DNA of 64,000 nt from contig NC_087067.1 of NCBI RefSeq assembly GCF_963678635.1, positions 14,707,018 through 14,771,017 on the forward strand. The letters run 5' to 3'. A program made the translations under genes and the position numbers. Below the pieces are notes generated by a model. That model did no database searches. It was not told the DNA's origin and was given only the letters and a program-made list of their open reading frames with translations. This document shows, piece after piece, positions 1-11,377 of the stretch. This DNA is from Symsagittifera roscoffensis. Taxonomy: Eukaryota > Xenacoelomorpha > Acoela > Convolutidae. Within the stretch, counting starts at the first letter, position 1; every line of letters starts with the position of its first letter.

Positions 1-1149
1 TTAATATACAAATTTACCTTATGATCAATCATTCATTACACTTGAGAAAGCAAGCGTTTTGCAATAGGGAACTAGACTTTTTTCCCGTAAACAGCTCTTA
101 CACATTTGCAACTTGCTTTATTATGAATCTCCCGACTTGCAGGCTTTTTCTCACTAGGTCTAGGGATACGACCGTCGCCTTTGCATTCTAAGGTCTGGGG
201 TTAGGCTCCCGGCCGGACCTTGTTTTTTCCAGTATGAAGGTAATTGAAAAAAAATTCCGGTAAAAATTGATTTGTCGGACTTTCGTTTATCTGCTCAAGT
301 TTTGTCGGCTTAGTTGCCACATCACGGATTTTTTTTCGTGCTGTAAGCAAGTATCATGGTAGTTGCACTGGTTGTTTCTGGTAGTTTCGGTCGGACTTAA
401 ACCTTTTTAAAGTTATTTATTAACTCGATATTTTTTGGTCTCAACTTGCGTCTGCTATAAGTTTGAGGGATTTGTTTCCGCATCGTAGGTTTTGTTCCAA
501 TGCTAATTTAACATTCAAATAACTTGATTGGCATCTTTGCCTAGACGTCCTGATTGATAAAACTAGGTTTTTTGAAAATGTATTGGATTGTGTTTATTGT
601 ATTTGGTTTAGAGACGTTTGTTGGAAACTTTTTTTTACTTTTGGCAAAATCTCAATTTATCTCAAACTATTGTCCGGATTTTCAAACAGGGTTATCAATG
701 GAAAGTTCGCTTAGTTCCCTGTGTATGCATGCTTTCCTAGCCTTTACTGACTTCCCCCTCTGTCTTCGAAAATGTCTGTAGGGGAATATTTGACCCTATG
801 TATATTTTTAGTTTTCTCAAAGAGTATTCTCCTAAAGCTGAGAGTTTGGATTGAGCCAAAGAACGGATTTTGGGAAGCTCCTTTGCATACGCGACTACGC
901 CCAAATTTTTTTTGACAGAAAAAGTAATGGCACTCTGTGAAACATTCTTTGCTACCTGCCCAGCAACTATTTATTTTTGCTTTTTGGCAATTTTTGTTCA
1001 ACTGGCAATTTTTGAGCCTATCCCAATCAGTACTTCCTGGTCATGCGCCACTCAAACCATTAGCGAGACAAAAATATTAATATCATTATTGATTTCCAAA
1101 ATAAATCTGACAAGCGTTCTGAAAAAAATCTGCGAAGAGTTGCAATTTA
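1..1149. other. Non-coding 3' flank of LAS1 copy 1
   Basis: I see no supportable gene. The stretch is AT-rich with scattered T runs. On the minus strand an AATAAA-like polyadenylation signal lies near 966-975, roughly 180 bp past the LAS1 stop codon, which is a plausible 3' end. The short open frames on either strand show no family features. Confidence 0.6.
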
Positions 1150-2256
1150 TCATTTCACAATCAAATCAACAGCGTTAAACAAAGCTTTGGATTTCGATTT
1201 TCTGTTGTTGTCAACTTTTTCTTTGATCGGCAATACATTCAAATCACTATTTGCAGTTTTACTCTCGAGGTCATCAATTAAACTAGCAATTGCATTTTCA
1301 GAAAAATTGGCTTCCTTATCGGTATTGTAATCCCTCAGTCTTTGTAAACAATGCCGCAAATCATCAAGTTCTCCGTCAAAATACAAATCAAAGAAATCTT
1401 TGAAAATTTCTGACGACAGAAACCTCAAGTCGCCTGTACAAAAACACTTTTTGAGCATTGCTTTGGCGTGATCCTTCGTCATCCATTCAGCCAGCTTATC
1501 GGACGCGAAACAGAATATCTCTTCAAGATAATGTTCTGTCAGAATGATTAAACTAAACAAAAACTCGGTGCCTAAAACTGATACAAACGGCTCAATAAAC
1601 TTGTCAATCGGAACAATTGTATGTTTAGAGCAAAACTCAGCAAGCGTTTTCGCAACAATCGTATTAATTTCATCGTCAACGTGAAGTTTGAGCAAATTTT
1701 CCAGTTCAGTAATTAAATCGTTTTTCGTAGTGTAACCTTGGTAAAAATTGTGAACTAGCTTCTCGACAAAGCAAGAGGAATAATGTCTCATCTCGAATAA
1801 AATATGCCAATGAGGAAACCAGTAACTCTCCTTCAGGTAGTTTAAGCAAATATCAAGCGCCGCCATAGTGATGTCAACAGATGGCAACGTAGAATGCGCT
1901 GACTCATTACGCAGGTCACTTACCCACACTGGTATTCCTAAATCGGTAAAAACTTTGCTTATGGGTATTTTCTGCCTTTTCACTTGGTCAATATCGGAAA
2001 TTAGACTTACGAAACGAATGAAAACCGCAGAAAGCAGCAGTCGGTTTTTCGTTGTCGCACCTTCTTTTTTAATGCTGAGACTACACTGAACAAGATCAGA
2101 AGTAAGCTCGATTGATAAACTAATTTTAGCGCCACCAGCAGCCCTAATTTTCCAAATTTCAACAATATCGACACCAAGCTGAAGATCATCTGCTTTGTTC
2201 GAATGGAAACAAATCAAAAACATGTTTCCACTCGTCATCACAAGACCAAGGAACAA
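1150..2256 (-). pseudogene. LAS1L: LAS1-like ribosome-biogenesis nuclease, copy 1 (5' frameshift)
   Basis: The product resembles Las1/LAS1L, the HEPN-fold endoribonuclease that works with Grc3/NOL9 to cut ITS2 during 60S ribosomal subunit maturation in the nucleolus. The core run reading LGIPVWVSDLRNESAHSTLP matches the Las1 signature, and RNESAH fits the HEPN R-x4-H active-site motif. It is followed by the usual conserved helix ending in SYW. The frame is open for 368 codons but its first ~24 residues are out of register. An extra base near 2205, relative to copy 3, separates the true N-terminus (start near 2286) from the body. No introns are apparent. At about 370 aa it is shorter than yeast or human Las1. 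Probably non-functional as it stands. Confidence 0.8.
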
Positions 2257-2828
2257 CTCTGCAATTCATATTTTCTAAAGCATTCACTACTCAATAACAT
2301 AAAAAACAAACCAACATACTTTTTCGAATTTCAACAAAAATATGGTTTCCAAGCTCTGTAAATTTTAGAAACAACTTATAAAGGACACTTTGTGATGAGA
2401 TGAAGAAACTGGATCATATGGTAAGGGTTTTAATCCGCTTGGAAATCTGAAAAATACAATCCACTTACGAATTTAGAAATCGATCACATTTTTAAAAAAT
2501 CAAATTTTAGCGTGAACAAATATCAACAGTTTTGTTGAAGAAGAAAAAAACATACAATCATCAAGACCTTAACAAGAGTTGTCGCACCTTCTTTTTCACA
2601 AGAGTTGCCGAACAAGATCAGAGGTAAGAACAAGATCTTTTAACAGTTTGTTCCAAAAACAGTTTTGGCTTAGAAAGAATGAAAGAAATTGAATTAAACG
2701 TCAAGGCGACTAACACAGATATGAGTTCATGAAGTTATTAATATCGCATATACAAGAACATACTTAGTCAGTTCGCAAAATTTTCATAATAAATCGTCTG
2801 ATTGTTCTTCGCATCTCATTTTCCCTTC
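2257..2828. other. LAS1 5' flank, copy 1
   Basis: This is AT-rich non-coding DNA upstream of the minus-strand LAS1 copy. Bases 2257-2286 hold the out-of-frame true LAS1 N-terminus. The last 110 bases (about 2731-2828) recur at 45670-45778, where they continue into different sequence. They therefore represent the ancestral flank, with the Ty3/gypsy element joined to it at about 2829. Confidence 0.7.
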
Positions 2829-2879
2829 ACAGAGCATACTTAGGCAGCTTAAAGGGCTCATTGCCTAAGCATGCTCTGT
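2829..2879. repeat. Fold-back (inverted) junction between LAS1 flank and Ty3/gypsy
   Basis: The bases acagagcatacttaggca (2829-2846) are followed, after a 15-bp spacer, by their inverted complement (2862-2879) with one mismatch. The right arm belongs to the minus-strand RNase H reading frame. The left arm is a short plus-strand copy of the same RNase H stretch and is identical to 30496-30513 in the plus-strand element. Such a short inverted copy at a breakpoint is typical of fold-back or template-switch repair. Confidence 0.85.
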
Positions 2880-5428
2880 ATTTCTCGACAAAAGTAACCA
2901 CCGCGAACATCTCTGCTTTCGGCGTCCCGTACTTCATTTCTGTATCACTCAAGACATTGCTCCCGTATGCTATTGGTCTTAAGACTGTCTTCCCGTTCCA
3001 TTCTTGTTCTTGATGGAGAATTCCAGAAATCGCGACTACCGACGCATCCGTATCCAACACGTACATCCCTTTTTCCGTTGGCATCCCTAACACCGGTGCC
3101 TCGCACAGCTCTCTTTATTCTCTGGAATGATTCTTCTGCTGCGTTGTTCCATGTGAACTTTTTGCCTTTGTGTCTCATTAATTGTTGCATCGGGTATACC
3201 TTCTCCGCTTGGCCTTGATGAATTCCCTGTAGTAGTTCGCAAAACCCAGGAAGCTCATCAACTGGTGTTCCGTTTTTGGCGATTTCCAAGTAAGAACTGC
3301 TTCCACTGCATCTGGATCCGGTCTGATGCCGTGTCTGTCCACCATATTTTATCGAATCCTTGAGTATCTCGCACTTTGACGGTTTACACTTTAGCCCCGA
3401 CCTCTTCATACATGCAAACACCTCGTCCAGTCGCTAGATGTGGTCTTCTAGTGTGGGCGTCGCTATTACCACGTCATCCACATAGCACATTACCAGATTG
3501 CCGTACTTCTTTGTCACACCTATCAGCGCATGTGCCATCAAACGTTTCATTGTGGCTGTGGCATTGCAAAGACCAAACGGCATCCGTTTCCATTGAAACA
3601 GCCCCAACTCGCAAGCGAACCCTGTTTTGTCCCTGTCTTGCTTCCTCAGAGGGACCTGCCAGAAGGCCGAACCTAAATCAAGAGTCGTAAAAAATTTTGC
3701 GTCACCTAACTTCGAGAGGCTCTCGTCAATCCTAGTTATGGGATAGGCATCCTTCACCGTGACGGAGTTCAGATACCGAAAGTCACAGCAAAACCTCAAT
3801 TGGTCGCCTTTCTTTTTGGCCATCACTACTCCACACGCCCACGGTGACTTGAATGGTTCTATCATATCATAATCTAGTGATGTCTCTATTTCTTTCCTAC
3901 ATGCCTCTGATTTGTGGGGGGTCATGCGCCTCGCCCCCTCCCTGTGTGGTACCGCATTCTCTTCAAGTTCTATTTCATGCTCAACAAAATTACAACGCCC
4001 GATGTCTGCCTTATGTCTCGAAAAAACTTCCTCGTTCCGCTCTAGTACGTCCTTGATGGCTTCGAGCTGTTCGTCCGTCAACTTGCCCCTTAAATGTTCG
4101 ATCTCCGGTAGGACCGGTTTATCACTCTGCATTTCATTTAGTGTGGGCCGTCCCGGAAAAATCGAACAGCTCGATAGCCCATCATCTGTCTCTGACTTAA
4201 GTGATTTCACAAGACCTGATGAACTTTTTATCTTCTTCAATCGTCTCAAGATACAAATTTTGTCCCTATGATTGGGACAATCAACAACTTCATTTTGTTT
4301 TGAATTTTCAGTCATTTCATATCGAGTTTTAACGGGTAAAGCATTTCCCAGCTTCCTCACCCTCTGTATCGTGATGGTTATATCAAGTGTATTCAACAAG
4401 ACACTGACGCAGAGACCGCTCCTGGTTATCGAGAAGGATCTTCCTAAAACAGCAGCACTTTGACTATTAGGATTCGGGACTATGCATACTTGCTTGTTGT
4501 CGCTTAGTTCATTGTAATTTTTCATTCGCAAGCTTACGATTGCCGCTTCGTTCGTCTTCAGCCTCACCCTCCTACTCAAGAATACCGGTGCTTTATTTTC
4601 ATTCGCTATGATTAAATTTACCGGTTTAATTGCGTACCTCCTATCCGGGTTCCTTATCCTGAACATCGCATTGTTTAAATCAATTGTTACGTCGAAGTTC
4701 CTGATGAAGTCTCTGCCTAAAATGAACTGGTCAGACTCATCTAGGTTTTCTACCACAAGAAAGCTCATCCACAGATTGCGTTCCCCCAGATTTAGAGCTA
4801 TTATTGGTGTTCTGCCCAGCACCCGCAGCGACCCTTTGTTAGCAGCTGACAACCGTGTTCTTGAGTCTATCAAATCATCTTTGTTGAAGCCCATTTGCTC
4901 CCAAGTTTCGATTGGTATGACACTCAAGACCGCTCCAGTATCGAGTAACCCACTCAACTGAGTCTTCTTGCCGCTTATGTCAAGCACATGTGCTGATACG
5001 TCTGCCTATGTCCCGATGTGCATTGCATCTTCCTCCAGCATGGCACAGTGTCCAATCGATCTCACCTTTAGTTCTTCTTTGCCCACGTAGATCTGCCCCA
5101 CTAGATCTTCATCACATGTTATCATTGTTCTCGTGTAGATGTTTATCCCATCTATATTCAACATCACCTCATGCGGACCATAAGCTTCTGTATATATGTT
5201 GTCCACACGGACCGACTTGCTGCCACCTCTCGTGAGTAGCGCCCTCAAGGCTCTAGAAGTTGTCTGTGGGCTTATCGCACTCAAGTAATCTGCGTATACG
5301 TCGATGTGCATTATTGTCTGGTCGCTGGGTTCGCTTAAGTTCCTTGTCACATCATGGCCACCTACAGTGATTATCGACATTATCCTGGCTCCGATTTTCG
5401 TTATGCCAAATGGCTTTCCCGTCACCAT
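2830..5428 (-). pseudogene. Ty3/gypsy pol: protease, reverse transcriptase, partial RNase H (copy 1)
   Basis: Going down the minus strand, the retropepsin comes first, with the active site LLDTGA near 4940. The reverse transcriptase follows, with TLDLGSAFWQV and the catalytic YVDD at about 3473-3484, then the start of RNase H with LDTDAS. The pol is broken. It has in-frame TAG codons at 5006-5008 (before DTG) and at 3434-3436 (after YVDD), and an 11-bp deletion near 3345. There is also a 1-bp loss near 3216 and a 2-bp deletion near 3107 that copy 2 lacks. It ends abruptly in RNase H at the fold-back junction, so integrase is absent. Protease-RT starts about 65 bp past the gag stop in another frame, as is usual for gag-pol frameshifting elements. 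Confidence 0.93.
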
Positions 5429-5492
5429 TTTCAGTCGACCCTGCTACAGCTTCTGGCACTGGCACCGAGCAACTTAACGTCTCATTGAATCT

Positions 5493-7415
5493 CTATCTGT
5501 CGATCTCTTGCTTCAACCGTTGCTCTATTTCCTTCGTTGCTAGGTCCTGTTTCACCTTGTTAATCGCCTCTGACGCCGCTTTCTCATAATTTATCTCTAG
5601 GGCGTTCCTGGCCGTGGCCTCTATCGCACTATTAACTTGCGTTACAGCCTTCACTGTCTTCGTTGGCAGTTCCGTGCTCGGTGCTTCCAAGTTTTTTGTT
5701 TCAAACTCGGTTTGTCTATTTCTCTGATTCTGCACCGCCGCTAATGCCAATTTATGTTTGGGGTGACTCTGGTTCTTGACTGCCTCCCAAAACAAAGGAC
5801 AGTCCATCCTGAAGTAACCCTCCTGATTGCAGAAGAAGCATCTTGCACCTATTTTGATGATTAAGCCACTATAGTACTCGTGTTCTTCCATCTGGCTCAA
5901 ATCTTCCTCATCTGGTGCGGATCCCAGACTCTTCATGCCCTGCTTGTATGTTGTGCAATCCGCCACGTGATGATCAGCTGACCCGCAGTTCGCGCATGAT
6001 CTACGTTTGTCCATGTCATCTCTAGGCTTGTACCATGATAACCTTTGTGGTTGGCTCCCGCCTTGCATGTTCCTGTTATCCGAATATGTGTACTTCTTGG
6101 GCTTCATTAGCATGTATTCCATTGACTTCTGTCTCATCTCTTCTGGATTCGGTGCATTGTCTTTCGACAATGTATAGTACGTTGCTAACATTGTTCTCAA
6201 GTCATCACTTTTTACCCCAGCGATGCTAAAGTTTCTTCTGTTCGTTGACTCTTCAGGATCACTTCTTCGTCTCAAGCTCTCGAGATCATCTAGGAAACGA
6301 TCTATCGATTCATCGTCCCTTTGCTTTCTCTTTTCAAATCGCATCATCGCTTGATGACCCTTCATGCCTGACCCGAATCGTTTCAACAATATCTCGAAGA
6401 TTTTATCCGCAGTGTCGCGTTCCTCTTCCTTCTTCGCAACCACGCATTTCAACGCCGTGCCCTCTAAGTCGCTGAGCATCACTGTGCATGCTTGTCTCTC
6501 ATCGTTCAAGTTGTCTTGTTCCAAGTGTAATCTCATGACTTCTACCCAAGTATCAAGGCATCCATCTGAATCATCCTTGAATTCTTTCGGTTTTTTGAAA
6601 GTTTTCCTGGATTTGTTACCTCCTCTGTCACTCGAGTCGATGTTCCTCGTGGCGAAGGCTTCCAGTGTCCTGTTTATCATTTCCCAGGTGCTTGCCCACG
6701 CCATGGCATCCGGTCCCACGTTATTGTGAGTCGTGGAATCCCCTGGACCACTCGTCGTATTTGCTGTTCCACTTTTCATAATTGCTTTGCCCCCCCCCGG
6801 TGCTGTGCTCGCGGCATCCCGGGGTAATGGTAACGGTGTTGTTTGCCGTTTGTTCCGTTGTGGTTCCACGAAGTCAACTCTGTTGCCTTGCATTCGATCC
6901 GCTGCCGGCCTGTCCTGTGACGTAGAGTTTCTCAAGATGGCGTCTAGTTTTGCCTGTATTGCGCATGAACTCTCGGCCTGGTCCCTACTCATTGTGTCCA
7001 TTCTCGTTTCCAGACTCCCCAACTGGCTGTTCACTGCGTCATACCGTTGCTTCATCTCTTGCATGTCTTTTTTGAAGTTCTTGCCTCGCTCTCCATCAGT
7101 GGCAACTACCTTGTCTGTCATCTGCTGAAGCTTTTCCTCTGTCGCTTTCGCCAGATTGAAATACTTGTCCAGGTACTCATGTTTGTTGTATCTTAATTCT
7201 TTCTTTATCACCTCTCTATCCTCCTCACTGTGCTTTAGTCTCTTGTCGATCTGATCTAGCTTCGCCATCAGATCGCCCAGATCGAGAGAAGTTGTTGTTT
7301 CATGGTCAATTGTTGCCCTGTTGTTGGCTCCTGCTCCCGGTCTGACCTGGTCTTCGTCTTGGTTGGTGTCTGTCGTTTTGCCTTTCTCGGCTTTCAGTTC
7401 CTCGGCAATGGCCAA
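5493..7415 (-). pseudogene. Ty3/gypsy gag (copy 1, N-terminus replaced)
   Basis: The 640-codon gag-like protein has a charged, coiled-coil-prone N-terminal third and a central retrotransposon gag region (around DTWVEVMRLHLEQ and FEILLKRFGSG). Two zinc knuckles follow. The first, CANCGSADHHVADC, fits CX2CX4HX4C. The second, CFFCNQEGYFRMDC, has Tyr in place of His. The first few residues come from the AT-rich tail fused here, because unit 1 has lost the upstream gag start and leader. Gag normally packages element RNA into particles. This copy lacks any leader or LTR of its own, so independent activity is unlikely. Confidence 0.9.
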
Positions 7416-8500
7416 GAATACCCCAACATCACCCCCCTACAGGGTCGACAATTTCGAATTTTCGGAAGTACTTTGAATTAAAAAAAAAACGCCACATCTG
7501 GAAAACTAAAAGGCGTTGAGCCGTCAACTAGCAGAAATTTGCAGATAAAAACTTCCTGAGAATACCGTGGCAACATCCCACCATAAAAGTAAGCATTTCA
7601 AACTTTGAGAAATTTTTCTGATTCTAAAATTTGCAAAAAAAAATCATAAAAACGGCATTTTTCGGAGACTGATAGGTTTTGATCAGTCAAATTTTGAGGC
7701 GAGACTTGCGACTTAGAGAAGTTTTATTCATCTAAATTTTTTGAAAAAAAAACTAAAAAATATTTCCAAAAACCATTAGTCTTCGAAGCTAAAACGACTT
7801 GAGGAGTCATACTTGGGGGTAAGAATTGCACACTCTGAGAGAACTCTGCCAGGGCCCATCATAAGGTTGGGATTTGAAAAGTCATGACTTTTTTTAAATC
7901 TCGTTAGCTGAACGAATTTCACAAGTCCCGAGAGAACCCTGACATCACCTCACCATAGTTAAAATTTCAAATTTTAAAACTTTTGTGAAAGCTATTAAAA
8001 CATTAGAAATATTATAGAAAACGTCATATCTCGAAAGTTCAAAGGATTTGAACACCAACATGAGAAGACAGAAGTTGCAACTAATGAGAGTACTTTGACA
8101 GCAACTCACTATATCGTTGAGAACTTCAAACTTACGTGAAGTTTCTTAAAATCAATTTTTTTTTTGAAAAATATTTTTTAATGTAATAAAAACCTTCAGA
8201 TCTCGGATGCCGAAAGCATTTGAGAAAACATACTTAAGGCAAGACTTTCAAGCTCTGAAAGTACCCTGACAGCGCCCCACTATTGGGTTGAGCATTTAAA
8301 ATGTCGATTTAATTTTTCAAATTCCGTCAGCTAAAAGTATTTGGGTATTAATAATTGGAGACCAATTTTGCATGTCCTAAGAGAACCCTGACATCACCCT
8401 ACCTTAAGGTTGGGAAATTCAAATTTGTAAGGTTTCCAAATGATAAAATGGAGCTTAACCATTAGTTTCAAAAAAAGTTGTTTATTTAAAACATCATAGG
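7404..8500. repeat. AT-rich degenerate internal repeat tail, unit 1
   Basis: This non-coding stretch contains recurring phrases on an irregular spacing of about 90-280 bp. One is a 'ctgacatcaccccaccata'-like phrase, seen near 7417, 7570, 7847, 7935, 8092, 8264 and 8387, usually preceded by variants of 'tcatatctcgaaaa'. It looks like an old, degenerate satellite. The same block closes unit 2 at 20113-21207. Confidence 0.7.
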
Positions 8501-9647
8501 TTAAAATACAAATTTACCTTATGATCAATCATTCATTACACTTGAGAAAGCAAGCGTTTTGCAATAGGGAACTAGACTTTTTTCCCGTAAACAGCTCTTA
8601 CACATTTGCAACTTGCTTTATTATGAATCTCCCGACTTGCAGGTTTTTTCTCACTAGGTCTAGGGATACGACCGTCGCCTTTGCATTCTAAGGTCTGGGG
8701 TTAGGCTCCCGGCCGGACCTTGTTTTTTCCAGTATGAAGGTAATTGAAAAAAAATTCCGGTAAAAATTGATTTGTCGGACTTTCGTTTATCTGCTCAAGT
8801 TTTGTCGGCTTAGTTGCCACATCACGGATTTTTTTTCGTGCTGTAAGCAAGTATCATGGTAGTTGCACTGGTTGTTTCTGGTAGTTTCGGTCGGACTTAA
8901 ACCTTTTTAAAGTTATTTATTAACTCGATATTTTTTGGTCTCAACTTGCGTCTGCTATAAGTTTGAGGGATTTGTTTCCGCATCGTAGGTTTTGTTCCAA
9001 TGCTAATTTAACATTCAAATAACTTGATTGGCATCTTTGCCTAGACGTCCTGATTGATAAAACTAGGTTTTTTGAAAATGTATTGGATTGTGTTTATTGT
9101 ATTTGGTTTAGAGACGTTTGTTGGAAACTTTTTTTTACTTTTGGCAAAATCTCAATTTATCTCAAACTATTGTCCGGATTTTCAAACAGGGTTATCAATG
9201 GAAAGTTCGCTTAGTTCCCTGTGTATGCATGCTTTCCTAGCCTTTACTGACTTCCCCCTCTGTCTTCGAAAATGTCTGTAGGGGAATATTTGACCCTATG
9301 TATATTTTTAGTTTTCTCAAAGAGTATTCTCCTAAAGCTGAGAGTTTGGATTGAGCCAAAGAACGGATTTTGGGAAGCTCCTTTGCATACGCGACTACGC
9401 CCAAATTTTTTTGACAGAAAAAGTAATGGCACTCTGTGAAACATTCTTTGCTACCTGCCCAGCAACTATTTATTTTTGCTTTTTGGCAATTTTTGTTCAA
9501 CTGGCAATTTTTGAGCCTATCCCAATCAGTACTTCCTGGTCATGCGCCACTCAAACCATTAGCGAGACAAAAATATTAATATCATTATTGATTTCCAAAA
9601 TAAATCTGACAAGCGTTCTGAAAAAATCTGCGAAGAGTTGCAATTTA
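8501..9647. other. Non-coding 3' flank of LAS1 copy 2
   Basis: Nearly identical to 1-1149, with a few 1-bp indels. I see no gene. Confidence 0.6.
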
Positions 9648-10754
9648 TCATTTCACAATCAAATCAACAGCGTTAAACAAAGCTTTGGATTTCGATTTTC
9701 TGTTGTTGTCAACTTTTTCTTTGATCGGCAATACATTCAAATCACTATTTGCAGTTTTACTCTCGAGGTCATCAATTAAACTAGCAATTGCATTTTCAGA
9801 AAAATTGGCTTCCTTATCGGTATTGTAATCCCTCAGTCTTTGTAAACAATGCCGCAAATCATCAAGTTCTCCGTCAAAATACAAATCAAAGAAATCTTTG
9901 AAAATTTCTGACGACAGAAACCTCAAGTCACCTGTACAAAAACACTTTTTGAGCATTGCTTTGGCGTGATCCTTCGTCATCCATTCAGCCAGCTTATCGG
10001 ACGCGAAACAGAATATCTCTTCAAGATAATGTTCTGTCAGAATGATTAAACTAAACAAAAACTCGGTGCCTAAAACTGATACAAACGGCTCAATAAACTT
10101 GTCAATCGGAACAATTGTATGTTTAGAGCAAAACTCAGCAAGCGTTTTCGCAACAATCGTATTAATTTCATCGTCAACGTGAAGTTTGAGCAAATTTTCC
10201 AGTTCAGTAATTAAATCGTTTTTCGTAGTGTAACCTTGGTAAAAATTGTGAACTAGCTTCTCGACAAAGCAAGAGGAATAATGTCTCATCTCGAATAAAA
10301 TATGCCAATGAGGAAACCAGTAACTCTCCTTCAGGTAGTTTAAGCAAATATCAAGCGCCGCCATAGTGATGTCAACAGATGGCAACGTAGAATGCGCTGA
10401 CTCATTACGCAGGTCACTTACCCACACTGGTATTCCTAAATCGGTAAAAACTTTGCTTATGGGTATTTTCTGCCTTTTCACTTGGTCAATATCGGAAATT
10501 AGACTTACGAAACGAATGAAAACCGCAGAAAGCAGCAGTCGGTTTTTCGTTGTCGCACCTTCTTTTTTAATGCTGAGACTACACTGAACAAGATCAGAAG
10601 TAAGCTCGATTGATAAACTAATTTTAGCGCCACCAGCAGCCCTAATTTTCCAAATTTCAACAATATCGACATCAAGCTGAAGATCATCTGCTTTGTTCGA
10701 ATGGAAACAAATCAAAAACATGTTTCCACTCGTCATCACAAGACCAAGGAACAA
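9648..10754 (-). pseudogene. LAS1L: LAS1-like ribosome-biogenesis nuclease, copy 2 (5' frameshift)
   Basis: This is the second tandem copy of the LAS1-like gene. It has the same 368-codon frame and the same extra base near 10703 that puts the true N-terminus out of register. It differs from copy 1 by isolated substitutions, for example Asp for Gly in the DLQLxVDIV segment. The HEPN motif RNESAH is intact. Sharing the frameshift with copy 1 but not copy 3 shows that units 1 and 2 are sister copies. Expression as an N-terminally altered protein cannot be ruled out. Confidence 0.8.
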
Positions 10755-11326
10755 CTCTGCAATTCATATTTTCTAAAGCATTCACTACTCAATAACATAA
10801 AAAACAAACCAACATACTTTTTCGAATTTCAACAAAAATATGGTTTCCAAGCTCTGTAAATTTTAGAAACAACTTATGAAGGACACTGTGATGAGATGAA
10901 GAAACTGGATCAATTGGTAAGGGTTTTAATCCGCTTGGAAATCTGAAAAATACAATCCACTTACGAATTTAGAAATCGATCACATTTTAAAAAAATCAAA
11001 TTTTAGCGTGAACAAATATCAACAGTTTTGTTGAAGAAGAAAAAAACATACAAACATCAAGACCTTAACAAGAGTTGTCGCACCTTCTTTTTCACAAGAG
11101 TTGCCGAACAAGATCAGAGGTAAGAACAAGATCTTTTAACAGTTTGTTCCAAAAACAGTTTTGGCTTAGAAAGAATGAAAGAAATTGAATTAAACGTCAA
11201 GGCGACTAACACAGATATGAGTTCATGAAGTTATTAATATCGCATATACAAGAACATACTTAGTCAGTTCGCAAAATTTTCATAATAAATCGTCTGATTG
11301 TTCTTCGCATCTCATTTTCCCTTCAC
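10755..11326. other. LAS1 5' flank, copy 2
   Basis: Copy of 2257-2828, differing by a few substitutions and small indels. Nothing beyond what is described there. Confidence 0.65.
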
Positions 11327-11377
11327 AGAGCATACTTAGGCAGCTTAAAGGGCTCATTGCCTAAGCATGCTCTGTAT
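11327..11377. repeat. Fold-back junction, unit 2
   Basis: Same inverted 18-bp arms and 15-bp spacer as at 2829-2879. The rearrangement therefore happened before the tandem duplication. Confidence 0.85.

Larger units (their letters stand above)
1..8500. repeat. Tandem segmental duplication, unit 1
   Basis: This is the first of three direct copies of one segment. Its order is non-coding flank, minus-strand LAS1-like gene, LAS1 5' flank, minus-strand Ty3/gypsy gag-pol and an AT-rich repeat tail. It matches unit 2 almost base for base, at an offset of 8500 that drops to 8498 after small indels. Compared with unit 2 it lacks about 4.2 kb. Near 7404 the gag start is fused directly to the tail sequence that unit 2 carries from about 20113. 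The very low divergence points to recent duplication. Whether more units lie before base 1 cannot be seen. Confidence 0.95.

Noticed and set aside
554-1178. Small plus- and minus-strand open frames in the LAS1 3' flank
   Set aside because: They recur only because the unit is duplicated, have no family features, and rely on non-ATG starts or low-complexity sequence.
3853-7128. Several 60-130 codon plus-strand frames opposite gag and pol
   Set aside because: They are antisense shadows of the real minus-strand gag-pol frames.
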